Shown: piece by piece, positions 47,373-60,121 of the stretch | How positions within the stretch are numbered: position 1 is the first letter of the stretch | Layout: each line of letters begins with the position of its first letter | Assembly (NCBI GenBank): GCA_028023455.1 | Contig: JAQFVV010006216.1 | Span: 2,268,445-2,332,444 of the forward strand | DNA length: 64,000 bases | Source of the DNA: Epiperipatus broadwayi | Lineage: Eukaryota > Onychophora > Udeonychophora > Euonychophora > Peripatidae | Direction of reading: 5' to 3' | The notes under the pieces: generated by a model | What the model was told of the DNA's origin: nothing | Databases searched by the model: none | The model's input: the letters and a program-made list of their open reading frames with translations, nothing else | Program-made: the position numbers and the translations under genes

Positions 47373-48963
47373 GTCAATTTTGTGTTTCTTCTTCTTTTGA
47401 AGATTTTAAGAAAATAAATGGTTTGTTTTGGATGATGAGTGTGTCTTAGTATTTAGACATTGAAAATATATACCAATCAGTTAATAAATTAAACCCTTTG
47501 CTAGCTCTTTTGTTTATTTAACAGAATGTAAATTATAATAAGCCACTTAAGGCTTGATCTTAATTACAAATTATCTATGATAGTATACTTTATAAATGAT
47601 ACATAGCAAACAAATAATTTATTTTTTAAACATTTTAATAAAAAATAATAATAATGCTAAAATATTATAGTAATGAAAATTATACATTATAAATATGAAT
47701 ATGCACACACCCTTTGACATATAGTTCATTATTTAATGGAAAGCTTTTAAAATATATTATTAAAATGCATGCACATACTATAGTTTATCTTAGATGGTAA
47801 TTATAAGAAACACTTATTGATAATTACAAGAAAACACTTAAAGATAATTTAAGATTGCTGTGGCTTTTAGTGTTCAATAAAGTCAATATCAGTTTATGAC
47901 AGCAAGTTCATAATTACCTAAGATTTTGTACTTTTATTTCAGGAATATGGCTTCTCACTTTTATCTGCTGAATTGGTTGCCAACCAGTTGGATTTTGGGC
48001 TTTTTAGTAGTTTTATTTATTAGCTGACCTTCATTTATTTAGATAGACATTATTATTGTCTCAGAATATTACATGGGCATGAGTTTTAACTGAAGGGCTT
48101 TTGGTGTTCTGGAGAACTGGGATCGGATACTGACCTCATGTTCTGTTGGCTGCTTAGCACTGCATGGTTTAATTGAGATTCAAGAATAAAATATCAAAAG
48201 ACAATCAGAAATCAGAGTCCGAATGTTGATGAAAAGATTTGTAGTCCTTTTATATGCTCACCTATCATTGTCTCTTTTAACACTCTGACTTAGTTTAATT
48301 AATTGGTAAATTTATATTAATTATATTTCTCTTGTTTGCTTAATCTGCATACCTGCTTAGATTAATCTAACCTCTTGATAAGATATGGATCTGAATTATT
48401 TCCCATTGTTTTATTTATCAGCCATAGAATCTTGCTTTCCTTTTACATTTTAACCCAATTTTACTTTTACACACACACATTTTCTTTATGCAAAATTCAT
48501 GAAAAGAGAGAACTCTAATTTTAACTTTTTATTTAGTTAAATTTCTCTCCCCTCTAATTGCTTTTTTTTTTTTAAAAAAAACTACTAAAATTATATTTAA
48601 TAAATGACACAGCATTTTGCCCTTCCATGATCCGTGATTATATATATATATATATATAAAAACTCTTTAAACTTTTTGAATAAACTTGTTTCTTAAATTC
48701 CTTTAAATTATATTTTTATTTCTTAAACTTTTTAAATCGAATCTCTCTTTATTAAACCCTTCTAAATTATTTCTTTCATGGAGAATTTTATTTCAATCAT
48801 TTTTTAATAAATAATTCCATAGTATTTTGTTTAAAATCCTTTAACTACTTATAAATTCTTTTATATTAAAATTTTACTTTTATAAAATTTACAAACATGT
48901 AACACTGTTCATTAGCAGTGCAATATGTTATGCCATTATATGCAATACTTTATTAAATATGTA
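47373..48963. other. AT-rich sequence with no gene
   Basis: A somewhat GC-richer patch at 47,950-48,180 (ctgaattggttgccaaccag) is unassigned. (CA)n and (TA)n tracts lie at about 48,470 and 48,639-48,658. Confidence 0.45.
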
Positions 48964-49704
48964 TTAACCTATTTTTTGACAGTAATGGTTAAAAACGTGA
49001 CAGACTTTCCATCGTTCAAATCCTGACAATTTTAAAGCTACAGTAAAGATTTTACCCTTGTTTGAAAGTTTATAAAAAGTTCCGTAAGATGCTGCCCTCT
49101 TTTGAATTTTTTTACAAGTAAAAAAACCAATAAAACTGACGTCAAAAATCTAACAATACAAAAAGGGGTTGTATCCTTTTTGTTGATTGGTTCTTAGTAA
49201 TCATAGACAATGAAAATCTCCTGTCAATAACGAAATCGCTCTGATTTCTTTTTGTTTCATTTTGAAAATGATAAAGGAATGTTTTAGACCATTTTAAACA
49301 TATTTTTTGACAAATTACAAATTATTTTGATAAAATATGCTAAAAATAAAATTATTTTAAAAAAATAGTTAAGAGTTTAGCAAAAATGATTTACTTTTAA
49401 GAACTGTAAAAAAATAACTGACATCACAAAATGTCAGCAACATTTTTTAATTGGTGAATAATGTTCATTTAAAGATTTGCATTACTGAATTTTTTTTAAA
49501 TTATAAATAACTATTTATTTTTGAAAAAACTTGCATTAACTTTCATAACATGACAAATTATTAATATAGTTTTTACAAACAAAACTAAAGTGAATATATT
49601 AAAAGATGAATATATTTTGACAATCGAGTTTGTGAACTGACCAATTAAAAGTTTATACTTTTTCCTCACTCGGCCAATAAACCAATCAGCAATAAAGAGA
49701 TTAA
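48964..49704 (+). mobile_element. piggyBac-type MITE, copy 3
   Basis: TTAA lies at 48,964-48,967 and 49,701-49,704. The interior aligns with the 22-kb copy in the same orientation: gttccgtaagatgctgccct, cttttgaa..ttttacaagtaaaaaa, tttagcaaaaatgatttactttt, ctttcataaca, ttgtgaactgaccaattaaa. The termini are more eroded (cctatttttt / ctctttattgc). No coding capacity. Confidence 0.75.
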
Positions 49705-52700
49705 TGGTCATCATATACATTTTCACTGAAAAAGATAAAACATGAAAAAATCATTTTTGTATTAAAATAATACAATATTTGTGATTTAAAAACCTATTTC
49801 GAAATTATTTATTTATTAAGATCTATATCTACATTCTCTGCTCAGAAAAAAAGTTGAGTTAACAAGGAAAATGAACACAATGATTAAAAGTTAACATTTT
49901 ATGTCTTTATGGTGATTTGATTTGCCACACTCTTAACACCATTTGTTAAAACACATCAAGGCCTTGGATACATAATCACATATATAGTTAAATATTAAAC
50001 TATTGTTCACTATTAGAATTCAGACCTGCACTAATAAACATTTAAAAAAATATGCAATGACTCATACAAATTTATTACAATATAACCAGATTTCTTCAGT
50101 TAGATTACGCTTCACATATCCCTAAATACTTCACAATGTTAATTTATATTTATTGATTTACATCACACAAAATTGTGTGAATAAGTGTTTTCTAAAAAAC
50201 TTGTGTGTGTATGTATATTGGTAATATTCACATACAAGTACTCAGTAATTCTTTAAAAATTAAACTTTTTAAAATCATTTTAATTAATTAACTTGCAAAT
50301 AATGCTCTTTGTATCAATAAAATCTATTAATCAGATAAAATTTGATTCATTTTTCCCTTGATTAATAGATAACATTGATTGGGGGGGGGGGTATTATTTG
50401 GAAGTTTATTAAAATGTCTAGAAAATCTGAATTATAAAATATTTTTTTCATAAATATTATTACATATTATCAGTGCTACATTTATAATAATCATTATTTA
50501 TTTAAAAGACTGTTAAAATTAAAAATACATATTGTAGCTGACTAGAATGTATAAGGATTTAACAGCTAGGATTAATGAGTGTTAGGAACCACTGTGTTGA
50601 CTATCCTTGTATTGACTGTCCTAACTATGATGTTAAGTTTAGGTATCCAGCTATATTTTCTGTCCATCATTTCCATAAAACATGTTCAAGTAAAGAGAAG
50701 GTCCATTCTTGTCATGATATATATTATTTATTTGTAATATTATATCTGTCATACTGCAAATTTGGGCATCATCTCCATAATGACAAACATCTAGTGATCA
50801 GATTCAAATAATTCCCTACTTATTAGAGATGTTAAACCCTTCCACTAATGCACAAGAGTATCAAGTAAATATGACAATGCAAAAGAGAAGATGATCACTT
50901 TAAATGACACAACAAACATGAACCATTGCACGTTTTAATTAAAATAACAATAATAACAAGAAACCACCAGCTATCTCTGTATTTGTAAATCAAATTTAGT
51001 AATATAAAATAATTAGATTAGATTTGAATATTGATAGATATTTACACAAATACAAAAGTTCAACCCACAAGATAATAACAAAATTAATTAATATTTAAAA
51101 CATCAAAGAGAACATTAATAAAAAAAATTAAAGTACATTATAATAAAAATATAAGAATATATTAGTTGATGTGCACTCATGAAATATATAAGAAACAATA
51201 TATAAATTACAAAATATATTACAAAAGTATTAATGGATGTGCACTTATGAAATATATAAGGAAAAATCATTAATTACAAAATATATTAAAAAACATTGTT
51301 TTATTTTAATTATTTCTAAAAGTTAATTTATTTTAATTACTTATTTTAGGTCTATTAATAATTTTAAAAATGGACTAATAAAGTCTTATCAATTTATTTA
51401 TTATTCTGTGATCACACTTTTGTGTTTTTCAGATCCTTACTTTGATCTCAGGTATGTGACAATGTGATTAACTTTTTTTTAAGAGACTATTTGATAAACA
51501 TGGGTTATTAAAACTTATTATATTATTTTTTACTTCATTTAGAATTATAATAAATAATATTAGTAAAAAGTTTACTCCTTTTATTATATTCAGTTAGTTT
51601 ACTGTCGCTGAACTTTTTGTTGTGTCTGATGATTTTCATTCTTTGGGACCCATTATAATCCATAAATGTTGAATCAATATTATAAGCTGATATGTTGAAC
51701 TGCATTGAAATCTAGGATTCTAACCGTCTTTGCTTGCACTGACAGTTGGGCATTATGAGAGAGGTATGTTGTAAACTTCAATTATCTTTACAGTTCATTA
51801 GGGATATAGCTAATGAAGGAGAAAAGCCCTCATCCCATTTATCATTGTTGCTTCTTATCCTCTAATTGGTTTTGTCAGCATTTACCAACTTTTAAAATTT
51901 TTCCTTTTCTTGTTCTACTCTTTTGCATTGTAAAATCAATTGTTGTAAACAATAATGCATACATTTTATACACCAATATTTTATTGCTATCTTTTTTATT
52001 TTAAAGCAATAAAAATTGATTAATTTGTTTTACTATTATTTTTTGTATAATGACTTTATTAATTATAATATCCTTTTTTTTTATATAAATAATTGTATGA
52101 AATTGCTGGTGTGTGTGCAAAATTACATTGGCTTAATATCGTGTACCCTCCCATCCATTCCTCAATTATTCTGAACATTTATAGTTGAGGCTAATAATAT
52201 GCCTTTGCTATTTGCAGTCAATTCATACAATTGCAGTGAGTTTTGATGAGGTGATCTCATCCAAAAGATTAATGGAATAATCTTGTTAACAAATTTGTTT
52301 TCTATTTTTTTATATATTTATTTATTTACCTCTAATAGACTATTAGATTGAGGATATCAGTCTCAATTTCCCTTTTCTATGGGAGGAAAAAAAATAAAGA
52401 AAACAAACATTCATTTGAAATATCTACTAAAAATATCTACTAAACATTAACCCTTTATGTATTCTGATGTACAGTATTTGGATATATCATCCCCCCCCCA
52501 TTTAACTTTAAAAACATTTGCCACAATAATAATATTATCTTATAACTATGAAACAAGCTAAACTATCAACAAAATTTTATTATCAACAACAAAAACTTTC
52601 TGACAATTGTAACTACATAACAATCACACTACAAAAAAAAATTGCTCTAATTTCTTCTATTGGACATTGAAATAATTTCTGTACTATGCTTACACAATAT

Positions 52701-53160
52701 GCCGGATCGTCTGTCAATATCAAAATATTTAGCCAGACAATGATGCTATCTTTTAGGTTCTGAACATATATATATATCACTGTCTGTCTTGTGAAAACAA
52801 TATATATTTTCTCAAATCTAAAACAAATAAATGTTTTCTATTTATACAAATGCATCTTAAAACTTCTTTATACTATAAATATTTCTTCTTTTTGTTTTAC
52901 CATCAGCTATTTTATATTGTCATTGATCATTATTATGTTTGGATACCCTAATATTTTTTTCCTAAATATTGTTATATTTATGCCTATTTTTCTAACTCTT
53001 TGAAATATTTATTCATATCTTGATAATTTTAAATACTATAAAATTTTATTTTTCATCATCTTAAATTATGCAGTTTCACTTTATCTCATGTTTTACTTCT
53101 ATTGTAATTTGTAATTCATTTTGCATCTCTTCCATTATATCTTGATAAATGATGTACTAT
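49705..53160. other. AT-rich stretch with no confident gene
   Basis: It contains a G run (50,381-50,390), ttaaccctttatg at 52,449 that resembles a piggyBac-type end without partner, and a C run near 52,491-52,499. A forward frame at 50,575-50,811 starts MSVRNHCVDYPCIDCPNYDV and is cysteine-rich at first, but has no recognisable domain. A forward frame near 51,598-51,670 reads FTVAELFVVSDDFHSLGPII and is also unassigned. Confidence 0.4.
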
Positions 53161-54108
53161 TTATTTAACTTTTATTTCTATGTCTGTTCTGTTTATTTTC
53201 ATTGGTATTCTCTCAGGAATATTTTCTCTTACTCTCATTTCAAATTCTTCAACTTCTGCTTCAATATTACCGTCAATTTTGTTTCTAAATTCTTCTACAA
53301 TTCCAATATCTTTCAAGATTCTGTCATTTGCTATATCTATTTCTATTTTATCTAATTTATTTTTTAAAGTTGTATAGTTAATATAAACAAGTTCTTGAAT
53401 GCTATCTGTTCCATTCCTAAAATTCTTAATGGTTGGATTATAATGCTTTTCTTTCTCATTAAAATCCTTTAAAAAAATTAATAATATCCCTATGACATCT
53501 TATGTATTTATTACTTCCTTATTATCCACTATCACTCCTTTTTCATTAAGCTTCATTTTATTTTCCATTACTTCTAATATGATTTGGCATCTTACTGGAT
53601 GATTCTTTTCATTTCAATCTTTTATCTATTTTATATAAGCTCATTTCTATAGCATTGTTCCATTGGGCTTTATTTTGTTTGCCTCCCTCATTTATTTAAC
53701 TTACTTTATCTATGTTCTCACTTTCTTATTATTTTTATTCTCTAAATTTACTTGTCACTTTTCAATTATATTCACAGATTATCTTTATATTCTTTCATTT
53801 AATTTCTGATACCATTGTTCTTGTTATTGTAACAAATTGTCTGTTATCTATATTATTTTTATTAATATTTTTTTATTTAATTCATAAGCAATGTCTTTAT
53901 CCTATTTGTATTATTCCATCCTTTGTGTTATGATTTCCATTTCACCTATATTTGCCATATTTTGCAAAATTTCCTATTAATATTTTAGCCTGAGAACATG
54001 GGGTGTGACTTATCCCTCTTTATCAACCATTACTCCATCGATAAGTAAATATGTTTTAATTAAATTTGCCTCTCATTTTACATTAACTAAATCTTTTAAT
54101 ACTGTCAT
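53161..54108 (-). pseudogene. Unidentified decayed protein-coding region, reverse strand, about 315 codons
   Basis: From 53,610 to 53,161 the reverse strand keeps one frame for 150 codons with a single internal TAA. It reads NHPVRCQIILEVMENKMKLN, EKGVIVDNKEVINT (stop), LKDFNEKEKHYNPTIKNFRN, then YTTLKNKLDKIEIDIANDRI, EEFRNKIDGNIEAEVEEFEM and IPERIPMKINRTDIEIKVK, then a stop. Upstream, in shifted frames, are NKAQWNNAIEMSLYKIDKRL, LQNMANIGEMEIITQ and a possible start MTVLKDLVNVK at 54,108. The product would be highly charged and probably helical. It could be ORF1 of a retroelement or another transposon protein, but I recognise no domain. Such frame length without coding origin is very unlikely at this AT content. 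Confidence 0.55.
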
Positions 54109-57100
54109 TTATTAATTTTTAATCAAACTACTTTATATTGTATTGGACATTCTCAATATAGTGGTCTCTTGTTAAAGTTTCTTATTTCATTCATCTCATA
54201 TATCATCAGTTTATTTCATCATTTTCCAAATCTTGCTACATGATCTTCCCTAATAAATCTTATATCAAATATATCAAAGTTAATTTATCAATGAAAGCCT
54301 AGATATTTTTTGACATTCTTTTTAATAACTTGTGATAGTTAGTGAATCATCTTTGAAATATTACTCTATACAGCTTAATCATTAATAAAGTCAAATAAAA
54401 TTAGCAGTCTATCATACCACTTCTACAAATATAAATATATAAAAACCAGAAATTAAGTCCCTAATATAAATAATAAATTTAGAGGTCCAGTTACATATTA
54501 TCTGGCATCTTATCAGAAATTGTACTTATTCTCTAGTGTCAACACAAAAATTAAATACTTCTCTGCATAACTAATTATGTCTATTACTTCAATAACTCTA
54601 GTAGGTAAAGGCATTTAAAAGATGTCCCTATTGATATTTTTCTCAACTAACAAATCTAACATTGCAAACAAACAGGATAATATATTTAAAATACAACATT
54701 ATCTATTGTGTCATTACTTTTGTCAACATATCGATCTATTGTTTCTCTAAAATACAGATCTATTATGAATTTCCTTTTGTCTTTTTTTCAAATTGTAAAA
54801 TATTTTAGAAATTAATCATGCATGCAGTATAAAAATTATTGGTATATGCTAACTATCACTACAATTAAAATTTTATTTTATGGATATAATTTTCAATATA
54901 TCATAAGCTTTATATTTTTCAGGAGTATAAATTTATCAAAATCACATTTGTATATGGAAAATCATAACATGCATATTTAGTACTGAATATTACTATTACA
55001 GTTTATTAAGACACTGGCTATATAAAATAAATATCTCACATAAATTTATTTAATAATATTTCAAAATTAAAATAAGTTCATGACACATAATGGCTGTGCT
55101 AAATTATATAATGATGAACTTATCTGTGTCCATAATTGGAAAATCCAAATGATGCAATTTTTGTATAAATTTTGTCAATGCCACACTTTACAATGCCATC
55201 TCATACAAGTAAAAAGTGGATATGTCCCATATAAGATCAGCTAATTTTATGAAGATAACCTGAGAATATGTTTTCTCAAAACCACATATTGGGAATGCCA
55301 TTTCTATATCACAGTAGGAGGGATGGGAAAAGAAAAGGGGAGCAGATGATCTATCCATCAGTTGAAGCTCAATTTTCTATAACATATATATATATATGGA
55401 TTATGGCCAAGTGTAGCATGAAAAGAGAAATCAAAGTCATTCATTTATCTAAACTTACAAAGATTTCTAATTCTTGAGTGACATATAAGACAGAATATCA
55501 ATCTAATGTGTACCATGCTAAATTCTTGTACCTGTCACATGTAAATCCATGATGGCCAACAAATCAGAAATATATATTTTAAGATTGAATCCTAATTGCT
55601 ATATTTTCTAAGTGAATAGAGTCATATTCAGAATACCTAACCATAATATTTGCTACTTATAAGTTTATCAATCCCAAAGCATATGTATAAATGGATGAAT
55701 GAATGAGTGAATTAAATTAGGACCACCATTTAAATAACTCTAACAATAAATTTATTTACATAAATAAAAATAATATAACAAAATAAAGTTCAGTAGCAAT
55801 AATAAATAAATAAATGACTACCTATCTGATAGCTATAACACAATCCACCTAAAGCATCATTTCATGGAAATTTATTCTTATTATTTCCTTAAAACATTAC
55901 CTACAATTTTCAGAAAAATAAAAAAATATAATGTTTACTCATTTCAGATAACTTTGAATAGATCAGCAAGATATCATGGCTCCAGATTCCCACATATAAA
56001 TTTATTCTATGATGAAAACATGTATACTAGAAAAATAATAAATATGGCAATTAAATGCTTCAAATAAATTTATGCAATGCAGCAACATATCTTGGAGCCA
56101 AATTCTCTCCAACTATTCCTCATTCAGGTTGTACCTTATGTGTAATATATGATCTATGAGCATTTTTATCTATGAGATTTATTTTACTATAGAGTCAACA
56201 TCAATGTTTTATTGATTCTTTGATAAATACACATCATCAACATGTATTAAACATGCATTGTTAAAACTTAATATTTATATTTGTACATTTTTTTTTTTAA
56301 TTAATAATATGCTGCCCAACAAAATCAATCCTAAGAACTAGGAAATGATTATTCAACTCATATGCATGCAACATATATAAAACATTACCAGAAACAATAC
56401 AAAGCCAAACATCATTAACAGCTCCAAAGTAACCTTGACTTGACTGCTGTTAACATATCTTTTTCTCTTATATCCTGCTAGGTCAAGGAGATATATGAGA
56501 CTCTAAATTAAACTACAAAAAACTATAAATACATTCGTATTATGGAAAATACTACAAAATGGAGAGCTAATGAGTATATTAACATTTTATTCATATTATA
56601 GCAAAACAACAACAAAATTAAAATTATAAACATCTTCCACAAATATATGAGATGGGTTACCCTTGTTCCACAGGTACAAAAATATGATATATTGCTTGGG
56701 TTTGAACATGGGATAATTATTTAAATAGCATCAGGTCAACAAATTGAACATATGTTTAATTGAAACCTTAACACTCTAGGGTAAATATTAGCATTAAATT
56801 GGTCAGAGTTTGAATATAAATTACTGCTGACCTTCTTAGACAACTTTACCTTAATTTCATAAAATTATTATGACTAGAGACCGAGAAATATCATTATAGT
56901 CATTATCTCAGTCTACATAGCATTGATGTCTATTTTATAATTATAAATGTACTTCCTAAAATCATTAGTTTAATGTTATGTGGTGCATGATGATTGTAAA
57001 ATATGTATATTTCTTATATTATACCACACATTCTAATGATATCTAGATGGATAAGGCAACTCATTAATATTTTAATACATAAACAATTTAAATGCACACA

Positions 57101-57219
57101 ACATCCAAGTCATGACTCGCCATATATATAATAAATTAAGTTTGATGTCTGTATCTTTCCAAAATATATGTATATTCAAATATATATATAAAAGTAAAAT
57201 TCATATAAATTATAGGTAT
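54109..57219. other. AT-rich stretch with no confident gene
   Basis: Small frames at 55,268-55,477 and 55,864-56,067 have no recognisable content. No paired repeat boundary was found. Confidence 0.45.
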
Positions 57220-57268
57220 TTTATTAAAAATACTTTCGACTATATATTTTGTAGTCTTTATCAATTAT
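57220..57268 (-). ncRNA. Degenerate hammerhead-like motif downstream of a PLE
   Basis: The reverse strand reads TTGATAAAGACTAC, aaaatat, ATAGTCGAAAGTATTTTTA. It has a hairpin (GACTA/TAGTC) between a CUGAUGA-like box (here UUGAUAA) and an intact GAAA. It is best preserved of the three such motifs after GIY-YIG coding in this window, but the first box has two changes. Confidence 0.4.
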
Positions 57269-58060
57269 AAAACATTGAATAATCAAAGTGAGACTTCCTT
57301 TCACAATACCCATAGTTCAATTAATTTAGTTATCCCACAATTCTGTTATTTTAACATTTGATGACTGCTGATTCATTAACATTTGACGATTTCTTGAAAT
57401 CAACATAGCCTCTTTTATTTTACGTTTATTGGGCAACGTTCGATTTTCATAATTTTTATATTTTTATAATCAAATTTAAATCCATATTGATAAGATTTAT
57501 TATGATCAAATATAATAGATGATGAAGGTTCATTTACATCTTTTCCTGATTGTTTCTCTTTTTGAATTCTATTATATAAAAGCATATGTTCTTTTATTCT
57601 CCAATGTACATTTAGATTTACTGATATATTGTAAGTCACACTTACATATCAATTTATATATAATACAATTTTGATTAAAATTTGAATTTTGAATTTTAGA
57701 GTTATTAAGTAATCTATTTGTATTATTTGTTGAGAAAAAAGCAATATGACACAAATCATTATAAATTTTCCTAATAAATTTAACCTGCTCATCCAATATA
57801 AATGACATTGGAATCCATTTCATTTTGATATTATTTTTATTTTTAATTTTATTATATTGTTGAATCCTTTTAAATTTTTTAATAATATTGGTAATAGCAT
57901 TTTTGTTATAACCAATTTTCAACAAATCATTAATAAATAAATTTACATTTTTTATTTTATCACTAGAATATTTGCATATTTTTTTTATTTCGAAATAAGA
58001 ATGACTAATCGAATAACTTATGATTTATAGATACGTGAGATTCATATGGAATAAAACCTC
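57269..58060 (-). pseudogene. PLE fragment: reverse-transcriptase tail plus GIY-YIG domain, reverse strand
   Basis: From 57,925 the frame reads MLKIGYNKNAITNIIKKFKR, KWIPMSFILDEQVKFIRKIY, LCHIAFFSTNNTNRLLNNSK and the GIY core CIIYKLICKCDLQYISKSKC. A frameshift near 57,590 leads to RIKEHMLLYNRIQKEKQSGK, SIIFDHNKSYQYGFKFDYKN and IKIMKIER. After another break come IKEAMLISRNRQMLMNQQSS and NVKITELWDN. YIG is replaced by YIS. Further upstream, to about 58,060, traces such as INHKLF and VNLFINDLLKIG extend the reverse transcriptase end. The copy is 5'-truncated and dead, and it is the most complete member of the subfamily also found at 20.7, 25 and 42 kb. Confidence 0.8.
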
Positions 58061-58483
58061 TAGTTTCAAATTACTTTCTTTAACAGCTAACATTTTAAAT
58101 ATATCACACTTTTATAATTGAGTTCATATTTAGGATTTACTTCTATTTTAATATTTAATCAAGATTATAACTAAGTATTGTTAAATCATTTCATATTTTA
58201 TTATAAAACATTTGATATTTCTTATTATCTGCACACATATTTAAATGTCTTAATGACTAAAAAGAATTAATGTTTAATCCAACTAGATCCTGGGAGTATA
58301 GGTTGAAAAATGGATAGATTTATGCATAATCACACTGTACTATCATTAAAATTAAAAAAACTTGAGCAACAAGATAGTTCTTATTAGTGTTTCAACCATT
58401 AAATATTATCATACAAATTGGCAAAATTTTATTATGGATCATTACATCTTAATGTTTTGGCTAACCAACATCAAAGCTATCAT

Positions 58484-58486
<3 letters not shown>
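58061..58486. other. AT-rich sequence with no gene
   Basis: Nothing recognisable. Confidence 0.45.
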
Positions 58487-58538
<52 letters not shown>

Positions 58539-58539
58539 A
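58487..58539. repeat. Compound (TA)n(TG)n microsatellite
   Basis: About 14 TA units are followed by about 12 TG units. Frames crossing it give Ile-Tyr then Cys-Val runs and are artefacts. Confidence 0.97.
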
Positions 58540-58559
58540 GTGTATTAGAAGGGACTGTA

Positions 58560-58780
58560 AATCAGACATTCAAGCTCTTTACAGCTGTACACTCCGTCTT
58601 ATACAACTGATACACATAATCACATATATGTTGAAAACATAAATGATCTCCAATACATGTAATTCATGCTGAACCAGTATTCATCAATTCGTCCAGATCA
58701 CTACCTCACAACTATATATACAATCTGTGCTCAGTTTATATTAAGACAGCAAATCTTCAAACTTTAATGGACAAGCTTTT
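58560..58780 (+). repeat. Dispersed repeat, copy 2 (first copy at 12.56-12.79 kb)
   Basis: It shares gttgaaaacataaat, tcgtccagatca, tatatacaatc, cagtttatattaagacagc and actttaatggacaagctt with copy 1 in the same order and strand. Confidence 0.7.
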
Positions 58781-60036
58781 TGGAGATAATAGTTGTAAAA
58801 AACTTGAAAATCTGAGTTCAAGTCCCTTTTACTTACATTAAGTTTAATATAGAGAATATATTTATATTTGAATATTATATATATATATATTGTAATAGTA
58901 CAGAAGTATACAGTGACTATGGCAAGATGGAAAATGGATCATCATCCCCATAAAATAAATAGAATGAGAAATTATAGGATGGGATAAATATAAGGAATAT
59001 TAGGGAGAATGAGATCAGCATTCGGCATGAACTAAATCATACATACCATAAGTAGTTATACTATTAATAAATTATAAACTACATTATAAGTTTCATCGCC
59101 CAGCATTATAAATGATACTAATAAACTCAGCAATCAGCAACTATCATCAGTCAACCTTCATCCCCTGTGACTGGATCTAAAGAAGATACATTATATACAG
59201 ACTACTTATCTAGTCACTGCCAAATGCAGGGCAGAATATAACAATAATTATGTGGAAGCATATACTTAAGTGCTAATCTATTACTCAATAAAAAATAATG
59301 CTGGAATACTGATACATGCTGATCATTATTAATGCTCTACACATATGGTACTATGAGTGTACAAGCCAACTATCCATAATTTCTAATAAAAAACAATGTA
59401 GTGAATGAACTTTAAAGGTGATACCTTTGGATCATCCAGAGTTGTCTTCTGGATGTCCAAACAAAACATAAACATCTACATCCATATAACCAACCTTATG
59501 ATCTTTGGAGTTAGATGAAGATAATAAGATTCTAGGAAATGTGAACAAGACAAATATAAATATAACAGCTTACTCTATTTTATCTTAAATAATTTTACTG
59601 GAATAATTTTTTTAAAAATCCCTAAAACATTAAGGTAAAATGAGATCAAGACAAACATGCTGCCAATTTATAAAACAGGAAGCTAGAGAAATAAAAATTA
59701 ACAGTAGAATATTTTTAAATAATTATTTAATAAATTAATTAATTAGTAAGTAAGAAAATTAAAAAATGGCATGATATTATAATTTAAATTTATAATTTTT
59801 CTCAAAAAATATAATTTCATATAAAAAAAATTACTAACAAGCTGAATTTATCCCTTAAATATAATAAACTTTTACTTTCATTAAGTTATTTCCTTTTAAA
59901 TAACAGAAGTTAGAGAACAAGTTTTTCACAATCAGAAATAAGGCATTCTAAACTAACTTAACCCTTAGCATAATTTTGGAGGAAAAGTCAAATAAATAAA
60001 AACACATGTATCAAAAGAAAATGCTACATTAATAAA
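58781..60036. other. Non-coding sequence
   Basis: A slightly GC-richer patch at 59,080-59,240 (cagtcaaccttcatcccctg) is unassigned. No gene visible. Confidence 0.45.
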
Positions 60037-60121
60037 GGTCAGCATGACTGCCTGACGAGCAGTTGCCCGGGTTGTGGGTTCGTGTCCCGGTCGATGCTAT
60101 GACACTTGAAAAAAAAAAAAA
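60037..60121 (+). repeat. tRNA-derived SINE remnant with A tail
   Basis: A GC-rich island in AT-rich DNA contains an A-box-like word, cagcatgactg (60,040-60,050), and a near-perfect B box, ggttcgtgtcc (60,077-60,087), at tRNA-like spacing, followed shortly by a run of about 13 A (60,109-60,121). The segment between agcat and atgct is only about 57 bases, too short for a functional tRNA. It is best read as the head of a tRNA-derived SINE, 3'-truncated, or a processed tRNA pseudogene. Confidence 0.65.

Noticed and set aside
53149-53377. Two overlapping forward frames of 65-68 codons
   Set aside because: They are the antisense of the orphan reverse-strand coding region and are T-rich by composition.
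58362-58642. Two forward frames over the TA/TG repeat
   Set aside because: They consist largely of microsatellite translation.
60037-60100. Functional tRNA gene
   Set aside because: The tRNA-like segment is too short and lacks a complete D arm and acceptor stem.
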